A stretch of DNA of 24,841 nucleotides from Euryarchaeota archaeon UBA596 (GCA_002498205.1 DAGQ01000034.1:1-24841); one strand, 5' to 3'; shown: positions 7,119-15,274, counted from the first letter of the stretch. Numbers and translations: made by a program. Notes: generated by a model from the sequence alone, not told the origin.

Positions 7119-7895
7119 TTGCCAACAGTTAATAGTTGGAATGCTAGCGCACAAAACGTAGGGGGTTCTACCGTGGGTCCAGCAGATTACACAATTTTCA
7201 GAAGTTTATTGGATACTTGGAACTTTTGGTCACTTGTTGTAGGTATCTTTACCTTCATTCTTTTGTTATATTTAGTTATTAGATTCAGAGAGGAATCTCC
7301 AGATGATCCGAAACTTGATGGCATTAAACCAGGAGTGTTTCCAAAAGAACGTGATAACCTAACTTTAGAGTTAACATGGTTTATTGTTCCTACCATCTTA
7401 GTCCTATACCTGACCTTTATCGCTTGGCAATCAATGATCACTGTATGGGTTGATCCATATTCGGAGGAATTAGCAGAAGAAAGTTTTGATATAACAATAG
7501 AAGCTTATCAATGGGGATGGAACTTTTATTATCATGATGAAATAGTAGTTCTTAATGAAACTGGAAACCTTACAACCTTTGTTACACCAATGGGTTCAGA
7601 AATTAAAGATGGTTCGATAGGCATTGATGGAAATCTGTATTTACCATGTGATACGCCGATTAAAGCAAAAATTGTTACATTAAATGATGGAGGGGAACTT
7701 CCCGTACTTCATGCACCATTTATGCCAGAATGGGCAATAAAAGAAGATGCAGTTCCAGGTTTAGAAACTTATTTGGCATTTACACCTAAAGAAAGTGGAA
7801 CTTTTGATTTATTTTGTGCTGAGTATTGTGGACAACAACACTCGAAGATGCTTGCTAAAGTACATGTTGTAGGACAATGTGGAACTGGAGAATGA
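7119..7895 (+). CDS. coxB: Heme-copper oxidase subunit II (CuA protein)
   Basis: A 258-residue cytochrome oxidase subunit II, the entry point for electrons. It has two membrane helices (about 35-55 and 85-108) and an outward cupredoxin domain. The electron-transfer loop QWGWNFYY lies at 131-138. The CuA ligands are complete: His198 (VLHAPFMPEW), and Cys233, Glu235, Cys237, His241 and Met244 in CAEYCGQQHSKM. No cytochrome c domain is fused at the C-terminus, unlike caa3 enzymes, so the electron donor must be a separate protein or the CxxCH domain on subunit I. No cleavable signal peptide is obvious. The TTG start is the only in-frame candidate near the promoter; an ATG at 7105 is out of frame. 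It is the first gene of the coxBACD operon. Confidence 0.95.
   Translation: MPTVNSWNASAQNVGGSTVGPADYTIFRSLLDTWNFWSLVVGIFTFILLLYLVIRFREESPDDPKLDGIKPGVFPKERDNLTLELTWFIVPTILVLYLTFIAWQSMITVWVDPYSEELAEESFDITIEAYQWGWNFYYHDEIVVLNETGNLTTFVTPMGSEIKDGSIGIDGNLYLPCDTPIKAKIVTLNDGGELPVLHAPFMPEWAIKEDAVPGLETYLAFTPKESGTFDLFCAEYCGQQHSKMLAKVHVVGQCGTGE
7887..7890 (+). promoter_or_regulatory. Shine-Dalgarno deciding the coxA start
   Basis: GGAG lies 10 nt before the ATG at 7901, matching the 8-10 nt spacing at coxC, coxD and the cupin gene. It is only 1 nt from the ATG at 7892 and inside the reading frame of the ATG at 7877. The start at 7901 is therefore preferred. Confidence 0.5.
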
Positions 7896-7900
7896 TAAAT

Positions 7901-10210
7901 ATGAGTAAAAATAAAATTAGAGTATTTTCACTATTATTCGTAGTTTTTATTGCTTTAGCGGCTACTCCCCAAATCACTTCATTCCCTACAGGAGTAGGTG
8001 CTAATGGAAATGCTGGCTGTACCTGTCATTCAGGAGGGGCCGGCACTACAACCATTGATGTTGTTGGAATGCCTGATTCATTTACTGGTGGTGAAAGTTA
8101 TGAATTACAAATTAGTATTTCAAATCCTGCCATACCAGGAGGGGAATTAACAGCAAATATGGGAGGATTTAGACTATTTGCATCTGCAGGAACATTTGGT
8201 GCTGGGGAAAATTTCACAGATTTAGTACAAGAACTAGAAGGTGGTGCAACACATACCGAGCTTGGAAATGATGTTAGAGACTGGGTCGTTATTTGGACTG
8301 CTCCCGACAGTGAAGGGCAAATTGTAGACTTTACATTACATGGCAATGCTGTGAATGGAAACGCTGTAGGAGCAGGAAATGGTAACACAGGAGATGCTTG
8401 GAGTACTTTTGAAGCCTCAGTCCCAGGAGCTGCGGCTTTAGGCGGTGGAGGAGCATTAATTGAGCAGGCTGAACCATATGAAGTTGCAATTGCTGCTATA
8501 TCGTTTGGAATTACTTTATTTTCATTAATGTTAGTTTATGTATTCTATCGTAATAACCCAGAAGGTTTCAACTTAAATGGATTAGCTGCTTGGTTAAAAA
8601 AATGGTTAACTACAACTGACCACAAAGAAGTTGGAACTCTTTATTTCGTCTACAGTTTCCTTTTCCTATTTATTGGAATGATTTTTTCACTACTATTCAG
8701 AATACAACTATCTGTTGCGGATAATGATTTCCTAACTCAAGATCAATATAATTCATTTTTCACACTTCATGGAACTACAATGATTTTCCTGGCCGCCATG
8801 CCAATGATTGCTGCATTTGCAAACTGGATAATTCCTTTACAAATTGGTGCAAAAGATTTAGCATTCCCAAGAATAAATGCTATGGGCTTTTGGGTACTTG
8901 CTTTCTCTAGTATTCTACTTTATGGCGGAGTCATGTCTGGAGAAGGGGCAGATATTTCATGGACAATGTATGCTCCATATTCTTCTAGTGGTGGAGAAAA
9001 AGGTGCTAGTGCTGGAACTACCTTATTTGTTGCAGGAATTGTCATGCTCGGAATGTCTTCCACACTATCTGGTGTAAATTTCATTGCAACCATTATGGCA
9101 ATGAGGGCGCCTGGTGTTACTTGGATGAAAATGCCATTATTCACTTGGTCTGCTTTTGTAGCTAATGCAATGCTATACATCTCTTTACCAGCACTAATCA
9201 TAGGTACTGTTTATCTCTACTTAGATAGAACGATTGGGACAGTTTTCTATACTGCCGCTTCGGGAGGAGATCCTATTCTTTGGGCTCATCTATTTTGGTT
9301 CTTTGGACACCCTGAAGTTTACGTTGTTATTGTACCAGCATTTGGTATTGTTTCAGAAGTTTTAGCAACTAGTGCTAAACGTTCTATTTTTGGATATCGT
9401 TCAATGGTATATGCACTAGCAGGAATTGGAGTATTAGGGTTTGTTGTTTGGGGGCATCACATGCTTACGAGTGGAATGGACCCCACTTTAAGATTAATAA
9501 TGATGCTAACTACAATGTTAGTCGCAATTCCAACTGGTGTTAAAATATTCAATTGGCTAGCAACACTTTGGGGTGGATCGTTAGTTTTCAAAACACATAC
9601 TCTTTGGTCATTAGGGTTCTTAGTTACATTCACAATGGGAGGAATTTCAGGTATGTTCTTCCCGGTAGCAGGGTTAGATACTCATTTCCATGATACTTAT
9701 TTTGTAGTTGCACACTTCCATTACGTTTTAGTTGGAGGAACAATATTCGGAATGTTTTCAGCCATATATTATTGGTATCCTAAAGCAACTGGTAGGAAAT
9801 TAGACGAGAAATTAGGTCTTCTACATTTTGTAATTACATTTATCGGCATGAATGCGGTATTCTGGCCGATGCATCAATTAGGAATAGAAGGTATGCCAAG
9901 AAGATACCATACTTATTCAGTAGATAGTTGGACTGAATTAAATTCATTCATCACACTTTCAGCATTAATCATGGGTGCTGCCCAATTTATTTTAGCATGG
10001 AATTTAATTAAAAGTTACAAATATGGAGAAGAAAGTGGAAAAGACCCCTGGGGAGGATGGAGTTTAGAATGGACTACAACGTCTCCTCCTCCAACTCCAA
10101 GTTTCCATGAAATTCCAACTCAGGGTGACGCAAATATCGATCATCATGCTTACCCTGAATCAAGCGGTGGTTTGTTTTCAAAAATGTGGAAAGGGAGTGG
10201 TTCAAAATGA
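7901..10210 (+). CDS. coxA: Heme-copper oxidase subunit I fused to an N-terminal secreted CxxCH domain
   Basis: A 769-residue protein in two parts. Part one: a signal peptide or anchor (about 5-25), a beta-rich outward domain with NAGCTCHSGG (Cys40, Cys42, His43; a c-type heme-like CxCH/CTCH signature) resembling the reeler-like 'choice-of-anchor V' domain, then a Gly/Ala linker and a membrane helix (about 194-215). Part two: a complete A1-type catalytic subunit beginning at TTTDHKEVGTLYF. It has low-spin heme His290, CuB ligands His470 and His519/His520, the HPEVY His-Tyr pair (Tyr474) with proton-channel Glu472, heme a3 His605 and heme a His607 (VVAHFHYV), D-channel Asp319, and K-channel PTGVK (Lys548). 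The extra helix keeps the catalytic N-terminus inside, so the topology is consistent. In-frame ATGs at 7877 and 7892 are alternative starts. The oxidase identity is certain; covalent heme on the CTCH motif is not. Confidence 0.93.
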   Translation: MSKNKIRVFSLLFVVFIALAATPQITSFPTGVGANGNAGCTCHSGGAGTTTIDVVGMPDSFTGGESYELQISISNPAIPGGELTANMGGFRLFASAGTFGAGENFTDLVQELEGGATHTELGNDVRDWVVIWTAPDSEGQIVDFTLHGNAVNGNAVGAGNGNTGDAWSTFEASVPGAAALGGGGALIEQAEPYEVAIAAISFGITLFSLMLVYVFYRNNPEGFNLNGLAAWLKKWLTTTDHKEVGTLYFVYSFLFLFIGMIFSLLFRIQLSVADNDFLTQDQYNSFFTLHGTTMIFLAAMPMIAAFANWIIPLQIGAKDLAFPRINAMGFWVLAFSSILLYGGVMSGEGADISWTMYAPYSSSGGEKGASAGTTLFVAGIVMLGMSSTLSGVNFIATIMAMRAPGVTWMKMPLFTWSAFVANAMLYISLPALIIGTVYLYLDRTIGTVFYTAASGGDPILWAHLFWFFGHPEVYVVIVPAFGIVSEVLATSAKRSIFGYRSMVYALAGIGVLGFVVWGHHMLTSGMDPTLRLIMMLTTMLVAIPTGVKIFNWLATLWGGSLVFKTHTLWSLGFLVTFTMGGISGMFFPVAGLDTHFHDTYFVVAHFHYVLVGGTIFGMFSAIYYWYPKATGRKLDEKLGLLHFVITFIGMNAVFWPMHQLGIEGMPRRYHTYSVDSWTELNSFITLSALIMGAAQFILAWNLIKSYKYGEESGKDPWGGWSLEWTTTSPPPTPSFHEIPTQGDANIDHHAYPESSGGLFSKMWKGSGSK
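10194..10197 (+). promoter_or_regulatory. Shine-Dalgarno for coxC
   Basis: GGAG lies 9 nt before the ATG at 10207, which itself overlaps the coxA stop (ATGA). This favours 10207 over the in-frame upstream ATG at 10186. Confidence 0.5.
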
Positions 10211-11211
10211 GTTATGACGATCATGATGATCATGGCCACCATGGCTCTTGGGCGCCAATAATTGCGTCACTAGGAACGATGATTTTCCTTTTTGGATTCT
10301 CAGAAGCAAATATGGGAATTACTGCAATTGGTATTGTGGTTTTAGTATGGGGAATGTTTACTTGGTGGAAAGACGATTTACCCTTTGATGGTTCAGAAGA
10401 AATGGGTGAATTAGAAGCATATGGAACACCATTTGGAGGCATGAAGATTAGAAAAGCAGGTATATGGCTTTTCTTAATGTCAGAAGTGATGATTTTTGGT
10501 TCATTCTTTGGCGCATATATCAGAATGAGGTCTGGATGGAATACACATTGGACTCTTCGTGATAAGGCTCAAGAAGCGATAGATACTGGTGTGGCTGGAG
10601 AAGGGTTAACAGATATTGATTCAATCGTACATGCATGTATGACAGATAAGCATAAACCACTAGTAGCTGATTGTAATGATGCTACAGGTGGTTTGGTAAA
10701 TGAGACTTTTTGGATTACAGATGCTGGCACTCCTGCTTATCATCATGTAGCCGCAGAATACATTACTGCAGACTTCTGGACATTATTGCCTGGAGCAATA
10801 AACACTTTTGCTTTAATCTTATCTTCATTCACAGTAGTATTAGCACTCAAAGCAGCAAAGAATGCTGACTTAGAGGCACGTGTACGTGACAAGAAGGTTA
10901 GAAATTATCTGGCAATTACTTTGTTACTTGGTACTATTTTCCTAATTCTAAAATTATGGGAATGGAACCATTTAATTCATGATTATGATTTTACAATCTC
11001 TACTTTAGCTGGTAGTTTCTTCTATGTGACTACGGGTGCACACGGAATTCACGTATTCATAGGTTTAATTTTCATTACTTACTTTATTTACAAAGCGCAT
11101 ATTGGTGGCTGGGATCCTAATAATGCACAGAGTATTGAATATTATGGGCTATATTGGCACTTTGTTGATTTAGCTTGGGTAATAATATTCCCAGCATTCT
11201 ATCTTTATTGA
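10207..11211 (+). CDS. coxC: Heme-copper oxidase subunit III
   Basis: A 334-residue subunit III, the integral-membrane partner that stabilises the oxidase core and its proton uptake. It has seven helices: about 16-34, 38-54, 84-106, 190-215, 233-252, 266-292 and 312-333. Signatures are KIRKAGIWLFLMSEVMIFG with the conserved Ser-Glu (Glu93), TTGAHGIHVFIGL (275-287) and the terminal YWHFVDLAWVIIFPAFYLY. The N-terminus is His/Asp-rich (DDHDDHGHH), possibly metal-binding. The outward loop between helices III and IV (about 108-189) is roughly 50 residues longer than in bovine subunit III and holds two cysteines, Cys144 and Cys156. The start at 10207 is chosen because its ATG overlaps the coxA stop and has a well-spaced Shine-Dalgarno. 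Confidence 0.94.
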   Translation: MSYDDHDDHGHHGSWAPIIASLGTMIFLFGFSEANMGITAIGIVVLVWGMFTWWKDDLPFDGSEEMGELEAYGTPFGGMKIRKAGIWLFLMSEVMIFGSFFGAYIRMRSGWNTHWTLRDKAQEAIDTGVAGEGLTDIDSIVHACMTDKHKPLVADCNDATGGLVNETFWITDAGTPAYHHVAAEYITADFWTLLPGAINTFALILSSFTVVLALKAAKNADLEARVRDKKVRNYLAITLLLGTIFLILKLWEWNHLIHDYDFTISTLAGSFFYVTTGAHGIHVFIGLIFITYFIYKAHIGGWDPNNAQSIEYYGLYWHFVDLAWVIIFPAFYLY

Positions 11212-11216
11212 GGTGA
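11210..11216 (+). promoter_or_regulatory. Shine-Dalgarno for coxD
   Basis: GAGGTGA overlaps the coxC stop codon and ends 6 nt before the ATG at 11223. It is one of the strongest ribosome-binding sites in the window. Confidence 0.6.
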
Positions 11217-11222
11217 AAAATT

Positions 11223-11594
11223 ATGGGAGAACATCAATCAGGCTGGCAAAAAACACTACATGAAAAAACTGGACAAGATGTATATTTTTGGAATTTTATA
11301 TTTTTAATGGTATTTACTGCAATAGAAGTAGGTGCAGTATATCTCAGTTTAACTTATGGTTGGACTGTTTTTGCACTAGTAAGTGTGGGTGTTGTCAAAT
11401 TCTTCGGGATTGCAGCATTCTTTATGCATCTATGGGATGATGAAAGAGAATTAACATATACATTTGCATTTCCATTTATTTTTGTAATTATTTTATTCAT
11501 TGGAATTGCATTTACGAATCCTGAAGGTGTAATTGGATTGCCAGCTTGGTGTTCACCAGATATTATTGGGAGCTACACCTCTACATCTCCTTAA
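11223..11594 (+). CDS. coxD: Heme-copper oxidase subunit IV (CyoD/CtaF-like)
   Basis: A 123-residue small oxidase subunit with three membrane helices (about 22-42, 48-70 and 78-98). The pattern fits prokaryotic subunit IV: a charged N-terminus, a second helix running into FFMHLWDDERELTYTF (residues 66-81), which is the family's diagnostic stretch, and a third hydrophobic helix. The C-terminal tail extends past the usual end with a single Cys110 and a Ser/Thr-rich terminus. It is the last gene of the coxBACD operon, 11 nt after coxC, with a strong Shine-Dalgarno. It is thought to assist assembly or stability of the complex. The next gene has its own promoter, so the operon probably ends here. 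Confidence 0.88.
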   Translation: MGEHQSGWQKTLHEKTGQDVYFWNFIFLMVFTAIEVGAVYLSLTYGWTVFALVSVGVVKFFGIAAFFMHLWDDERELTYTFAFPFIFVIILFIGIAFTNPEGVIGLPAWCSPDIIGSYTSTSP

Positions 11595-11595
11595 T

Positions 11596-11606
11596 TTAGA
11601 TATAAA
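11596..11606 (+). promoter_or_regulatory. TATA box for the lipoprotein propeller gene
   Basis: TTTAGATATAAA is centred 22-25 nt before the GTG at 11625 but only about 13-16 nt before the GTG at 11616. This supports the later start with a leaderless transcript. Confidence 0.5.
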
Positions 11607-11624
11607 GATTAAAAAGTGAGATTT

Positions 11625-13145
11625 GTGAATAAGATATTGTCTATATTAATCATCGTTTCATTATTTACTGGATGTCTTGGAAATTCAGGATCGGATGATA
11701 TTAATAATTGCTTAATTACCACGGATGACTTTGAAGATATTTGGGAAATTTCAGGTAATTATAATACTTTTTCTTCGCCTCATGCTGCTGATCTTAATGG
11801 AGATGAAATCCTCGATATTGTAATCGGTACTGGAATGGAAATACCTGCTAAAGGCTCAATTATTGCAATTAATGGTGAAAATGGAAATGTATTATGGGAG
11901 TTTGATACAGGGCAAGAGATGTTTTCATCTGCACAATTTGAAGATCTAGATGGAGATGGAGAATTAGATGTAATTTTAGGAGGTAGGGGCCATCAACTAA
12001 AAGCAATTGATGGACAAAGTGGAGATTTAATTTGGTCATTTGATTCAAATAATTCCGAAAGAGGAAAATGGTTCCAATTTTACACTGGTCAGTTCATCAA
12101 TGATATTGATGATGATGGCATCGCTGATTGGTTGACATCAAATGGAGGAGATCCTACTAAAGCGCCAAATGATGATAGAGAGAATGGATATCTTATGATT
12201 TTATCAGGAGGCTCTGGGGAATTATTGGGTGTGGCAGATACTCCTGATAATATGGAAACATATATGTCTCCAATAGTATACAAGCCACATTCATCTATGG
12301 AAACTCAAATTCTTTTTGGTACAGGGGGAGAAACATGGCATGGAAGTCTATGGTCAACATCTATCGAAGCAATACTGAATGGAGATATCTCTAATGCAAC
12401 AGAAATTGTTTCGCCAATTAACAATGTAGAAAAAGGGCTAATTTCAACACCCACAATTCTAGATTTAACAAATGACCAAATTTTAGATATTGTGGTTACA
12501 ATGTTTGATGGTAGAACGATAGCAATTAATGGGATTGATTTTTCAATAATATGGGAAGTTGATGCTAAAGAATATGCTGAAAATGGTACCGCTCAGAATA
12601 CTGAAACTTGGGCAACACCAGCAGCAGGTTATTTTACACAAGATTCTACACCAGATATTTTCGTACATTACATAATTGGTGAATGGCCACAATATACCTC
12701 TTTTTGGACAGCGCAAATAGATGGATTGACCGGAACTATTTCTTGGATGGAAGAAACTAAACATATCTCTGCTGCTAGTCCTTTAGCCATAGATTTAAAT
12801 GGAGATAATTTAGATGAAGTAATAATGATTAGAGGGATGGTTGAATTCAATGAAAACGAACCAAATAATCCTGAATTATCTCATGAAGTACTAATTTGGA
12901 ATCCTTGTGATAATTCCAATTCTCTTATATTTAATCGTGCAGGAATTAGTGTTGCAAGTCCTTTAATCGTTGACATGGATGGAGACGGAGACTTGGAAAT
13001 GATTACAACTTCTTCTTCTTCTTTTGATTCACCTACGGGGACTTGGAAAATGTATAGAACTGATCTAAACATTCCTTCACCTTCTATTATTACATGGGGT
13101 GCATACATGGGAAATAACTATGATGGAATTGTAACTACAAGGTAA
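11625..13145 (+). CDS. Lipoprotein with FG-GAP/PQQ-like beta-propeller
   Basis: A 506-residue exported lipoprotein. The N-terminus MNKILSILIIVSLFTGC ends in a lipobox with Cys17. The body repeats calcium-binding FG-GAP/VCBS-type loops of the form DxNxDxxxD (DLNGDEILD, DLDGDGELD, DIDDDGIAD, DLNGDNLDE, DMDGDGDLE). It also has PQQ-type blade motifs in which a Gly-containing turn precedes a hydrophobic-Trp strand (NGENGNVLWEFD, DGQSGDLIWSFD, IDFSIIWEVD). A 7- or 8-bladed extracellular propeller is expected. The ligand or catalytic role is unknown; such proteins can scaffold envelope complexes or be enzymes. It lies between the oxidase operon and the SCO gene, which suggests but does not prove a respiratory link. 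An alternative GTG start is at 11616. Confidence 0.82.
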   Translation: MNKILSILIIVSLFTGCLGNSGSDDINNCLITTDDFEDIWEISGNYNTFSSPHAADLNGDEILDIVIGTGMEIPAKGSIIAINGENGNVLWEFDTGQEMFSSAQFEDLDGDGELDVILGGRGHQLKAIDGQSGDLIWSFDSNNSERGKWFQFYTGQFINDIDDDGIADWLTSNGGDPTKAPNDDRENGYLMILSGGSGELLGVADTPDNMETYMSPIVYKPHSSMETQILFGTGGETWHGSLWSTSIEAILNGDISNATEIVSPINNVEKGLISTPTILDLTNDQILDIVVTMFDGRTIAINGIDFSIIWEVDAKEYAENGTAQNTETWATPAAGYFTQDSTPDIFVHYIIGEWPQYTSFWTAQIDGLTGTISWMEETKHISAASPLAIDLNGDNLDEVIMIRGMVEFNENEPNNPELSHEVLIWNPCDNSNSLIFNRAGISVASPLIVDMDGDGDLEMITTSSSSFDSPTGTWKMYRTDLNIPSPSIITWGAYMGNNYDGIVTTR

Positions 13146-13161
13146 ACAATCTAATATTAGA

Positions 13162-13169
13162 TTTAAATA
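13162..13169 (+). promoter_or_regulatory. TATA box for the SCO-like gene
   Basis: TTTAAATA is centred about 27 nt before the GTG at 13193, in the 47-nt gap after the propeller gene. It fits a leaderless transcript. Confidence 0.45.
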
Positions 13170-13192
13170 ACATTAATTCTCGAATTATATTT

Positions 13193-14515
13193 GTGAAAAA
13201 GTTCATTTCAGCATTAATTATTTTTGTAATGATTTCTGGATGTTTAGGTTCTCCCAATGAAGATGCATGGCCACAATTTAATGGTACTGAGTGGCCTGGC
13301 TCTCCTGCACCTGATTTTGTATTAATTAATCAGCATGGAGAAAATATTTCTCTTTCTGATTTTGAGAACAAAATTGTTGTAATTGCATTTACATTCAGTA
13401 CTTGCCCAGATATTTGTCCAATGATTGAATACAATATGAATCTAGCAAAGGATGCTTTGGGTGATTCTTATGGTAGAGATGTTGTTTTTATTTCAATTTC
13501 AATTGATCCTCTAATTGATACTCCAGAAAAAATGAAAGAGTACTGGCATGATGGATTGGGATATGATTGGAATCATTTAACACACACGGATAATGTAACT
13601 ATTGAGAAAGTATGGGAATCATATGCAATTATTGTTGATAAAGCATATATTCAAGCTCATGTTGTTGATCAAGTTCCAATTAATGCCACTGATAATATGT
13701 ATGATGATTTATGGATTGTTTTAGAACATTGGAATATGTTTGGTGAAAATGGTCAGAGACATATTAAAACTCCTAGTGCAATCAACCATATTGAAAACAT
13801 CTTATCACAACATACAACAAATACTCAAAATTCATACCATTTAAACTCAAATAATTATTCATTAATAATTAATAACGGAAGTGAAACTCAATTCTTAACG
13901 ATTGATTCAAATCAATTAGATGAAAATATTACTGGTTGGGATCTTACTTTAGAATCATTAAATTCTGAAAATATTTCTTATAGCATTATCAATAATAATG
14001 AAACTTTCTCAGAAATCAATGGGGAAGATATTGGTAATTGGCAATTAATGATTTGGAATGATACTAATAAAAACTGGGAAAATAGTAATCTAGATATTAA
14101 TTCTAATAGTCTAAACGAATTATACGATTCTGGTGTTAAAAATATTGCAATATTAAAAAATGAAATTGAAAATATTACGGATTTACCCAATGAAATAAGA
14201 AATGAAGATTTATGTGGTTTTGAATATAATCATGAAGACAACCATTACAGTGAAATAATTAATGAAATATATCTTTGGTGTGAATATCAAAATAATGATA
14301 CAACATTCCTAGAAAAAGTATCAACACACATTATAACTTATCTTGAAAGTCTTGATGAAAATGATTCTGAAGAGGCTACACCAGAATATACACTAGGGCA
14401 TAGCACTGTTACACTAATATTAGACAAAGAACATAACCGCAGAGTTGCATGGACGGGTTATAATTGGGATTATTTATTATTTATAGAAGACATTCAATTA
14501 TTAATAGATGAATAG
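13193..14515 (+). CDS. SCO1/SenC-type copper chaperone lipoprotein with a large internal insertion
   Basis: A 440-residue lipoprotein (lipobox ISGC, Cys17). Residues 38-150 are the first half of a SCO1/SenC domain: APDFVLINQHG, then FTFSTCPDICP with copper-binding Cys71 and Cys75, then ISIDPLIDTPEKMKEYW. Residues 400-440 supply the second half: LGHSTVTLILDKEHNRR with the expected copper ligand His403, and a closing helix. SCO proteins deliver copper to CuA of oxidase subunit II, which fits the adjacent coxB. Between the halves lies about 250 residues rich in Asn, Ile and Glu, with Cys341 and Cys363; I do not recognise it. Normal SCO domains have a short loop here. The reading frame is continuous, so this is an insertion, not a frameshift. 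The GTG start follows a TATA box at 13162. Confidence 0.87.
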   Translation: MKKFISALIIFVMISGCLGSPNEDAWPQFNGTEWPGSPAPDFVLINQHGENISLSDFENKIVVIAFTFSTCPDICPMIEYNMNLAKDALGDSYGRDVVFISISIDPLIDTPEKMKEYWHDGLGYDWNHLTHTDNVTIEKVWESYAIIVDKAYIQAHVVDQVPINATDNMYDDLWIVLEHWNMFGENGQRHIKTPSAINHIENILSQHTTNTQNSYHLNSNNYSLIINNGSETQFLTIDSNQLDENITGWDLTLESLNSENISYSIINNNETFSEINGEDIGNWQLMIWNDTNKNWENSNLDINSNSLNELYDSGVKNIAILKNEIENITDLPNEIRNEDLCGFEYNHEDNHYSEIINEIYLWCEYQNNDTTFLEKVSTHIITYLESLDENDSEEATPEYTLGHSTVTLILDKEHNRRVAWTGYNWDYLLFIEDIQLLIDE

Positions 14516-14532
14516 GGTCCAAAATACAACTC

Positions 14533-15270
14533 TTGGTGTTTTTCTTGAAATATAACTATGATTTACCATTAATTCCTATTGTTCTACCTTGGAAAAATTC
14601 TAAAGGAAAATCATTAAATTTATTACAAGCATATCGTTCTAGATTTTTCACGTATAATTTTCTAATTATTATATGGGTGATATGGTATTTTTTAGGTGAT
14701 ATGAGTTCGACAAATTGTATTACACCTCAGGAAAAAATAGGTTGTTCTGCTGCAATATGGCATAATAATATCAAAAATCCTATTCAATATTTTATTTCTT
14801 TTTTTACATCTCCTTTCTTTTACAATAGTTCGCAACATATTAGATTTACAACAATTACATTTCTTATTTTTGTACAATCATTTGAAGCTAAAGTTGGAAC
14901 AAAAAACATAATATTAGTTTTTTTTACTATAATAATCTCAATTGGGTTACTAGGGGGCATTGTTTCTAATGTTGGATTTTATTTATTCCCTGAATCTAAT
15001 ACTTTTTCAAATATGTTAGAAAGAAATTGGATGGGTGCTTCTAGTGGATTTATGGGAATTATAGGTTCTATGAGTCATCTTTCAAAATTTAAATTCGTAT
15101 TACCAGGAGGAGTAATATTATTTGAATCATGGAATTATTTTATAAATGAAATATCATTAACTATTAGTGTAACTCATATCATTAGTTGTTTATTTGGGTA
15201 TTTTTTAGGTAAACATCTGTTAAAGCAAAAAAGTGTAGATAATCTCAAAGAAGTAACACCTTCTGGATAA
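14533..15270 (+). CDS. Rhomboid-family intramembrane serine protease
   Basis: A 245-residue protein with about six membrane helices. Rhomboid landmarks in order: a His-containing helix start and Glu-Gly pattern (QHIRFTTITFLIF...SFEAKVG, residues 101-122), the catalytic-serine segment GASSGFMGIIG (Ser170; consensus GxSGxxxGxxG), and the His helix SVTHIISCLFGYFLG (His215). The Ser-His dyad is therefore present, though the Gly after the serine is replaced by Ser. Rhomboids cut helices of membrane proteins within the bilayer. Starts at 14533 (TTG), 14536 (GTG) and 14545 (TTG) are all possible. It follows the SCO-like gene by 17 nt and precedes a secreted unknown by 4 nt, suggesting co-transcription. 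Activity is inferred; some family members are inactive. Confidence 0.75.
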   Translation: MVFFLKYNYDLPLIPIVLPWKNSKGKSLNLLQAYRSRFFTYNFLIIIWVIWYFLGDMSSTNCITPQEKIGCSAAIWHNNIKNPIQYFISFFTSPFFYNSSQHIRFTTITFLIFVQSFEAKVGTKNIILVFFTIIISIGLLGGIVSNVGFYLFPESNTFSNMLERNWMGASSGFMGIIGSMSHLSKFKFVLPGGVILFESWNYFINEISLTISVTHIISCLFGYFLGKHLLKQKSVDNLKEVTPSG

Positions 15271-15274
15271 TAAT

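Noticed and set aside
8098..8388. 96-residue minus-strand open frame within coxA
   Set aside because: It overlaps the well-supported CxxCH domain of coxA on the opposite strand and has no ribosome-binding site or domain.
7119..11594. Quinol oxidase (bo3-type) instead of cytochrome c oxidase
   Set aside because: Subunit II keeps every CuA ligand, which quinol oxidases lack.
13650..14390. Frameshift or gene fusion error in the SCO-like gene
   Set aside because: The frame is open throughout, codon use matches the neighbours, and both ends complete one SCO domain, so a true insertion is the simpler reading.
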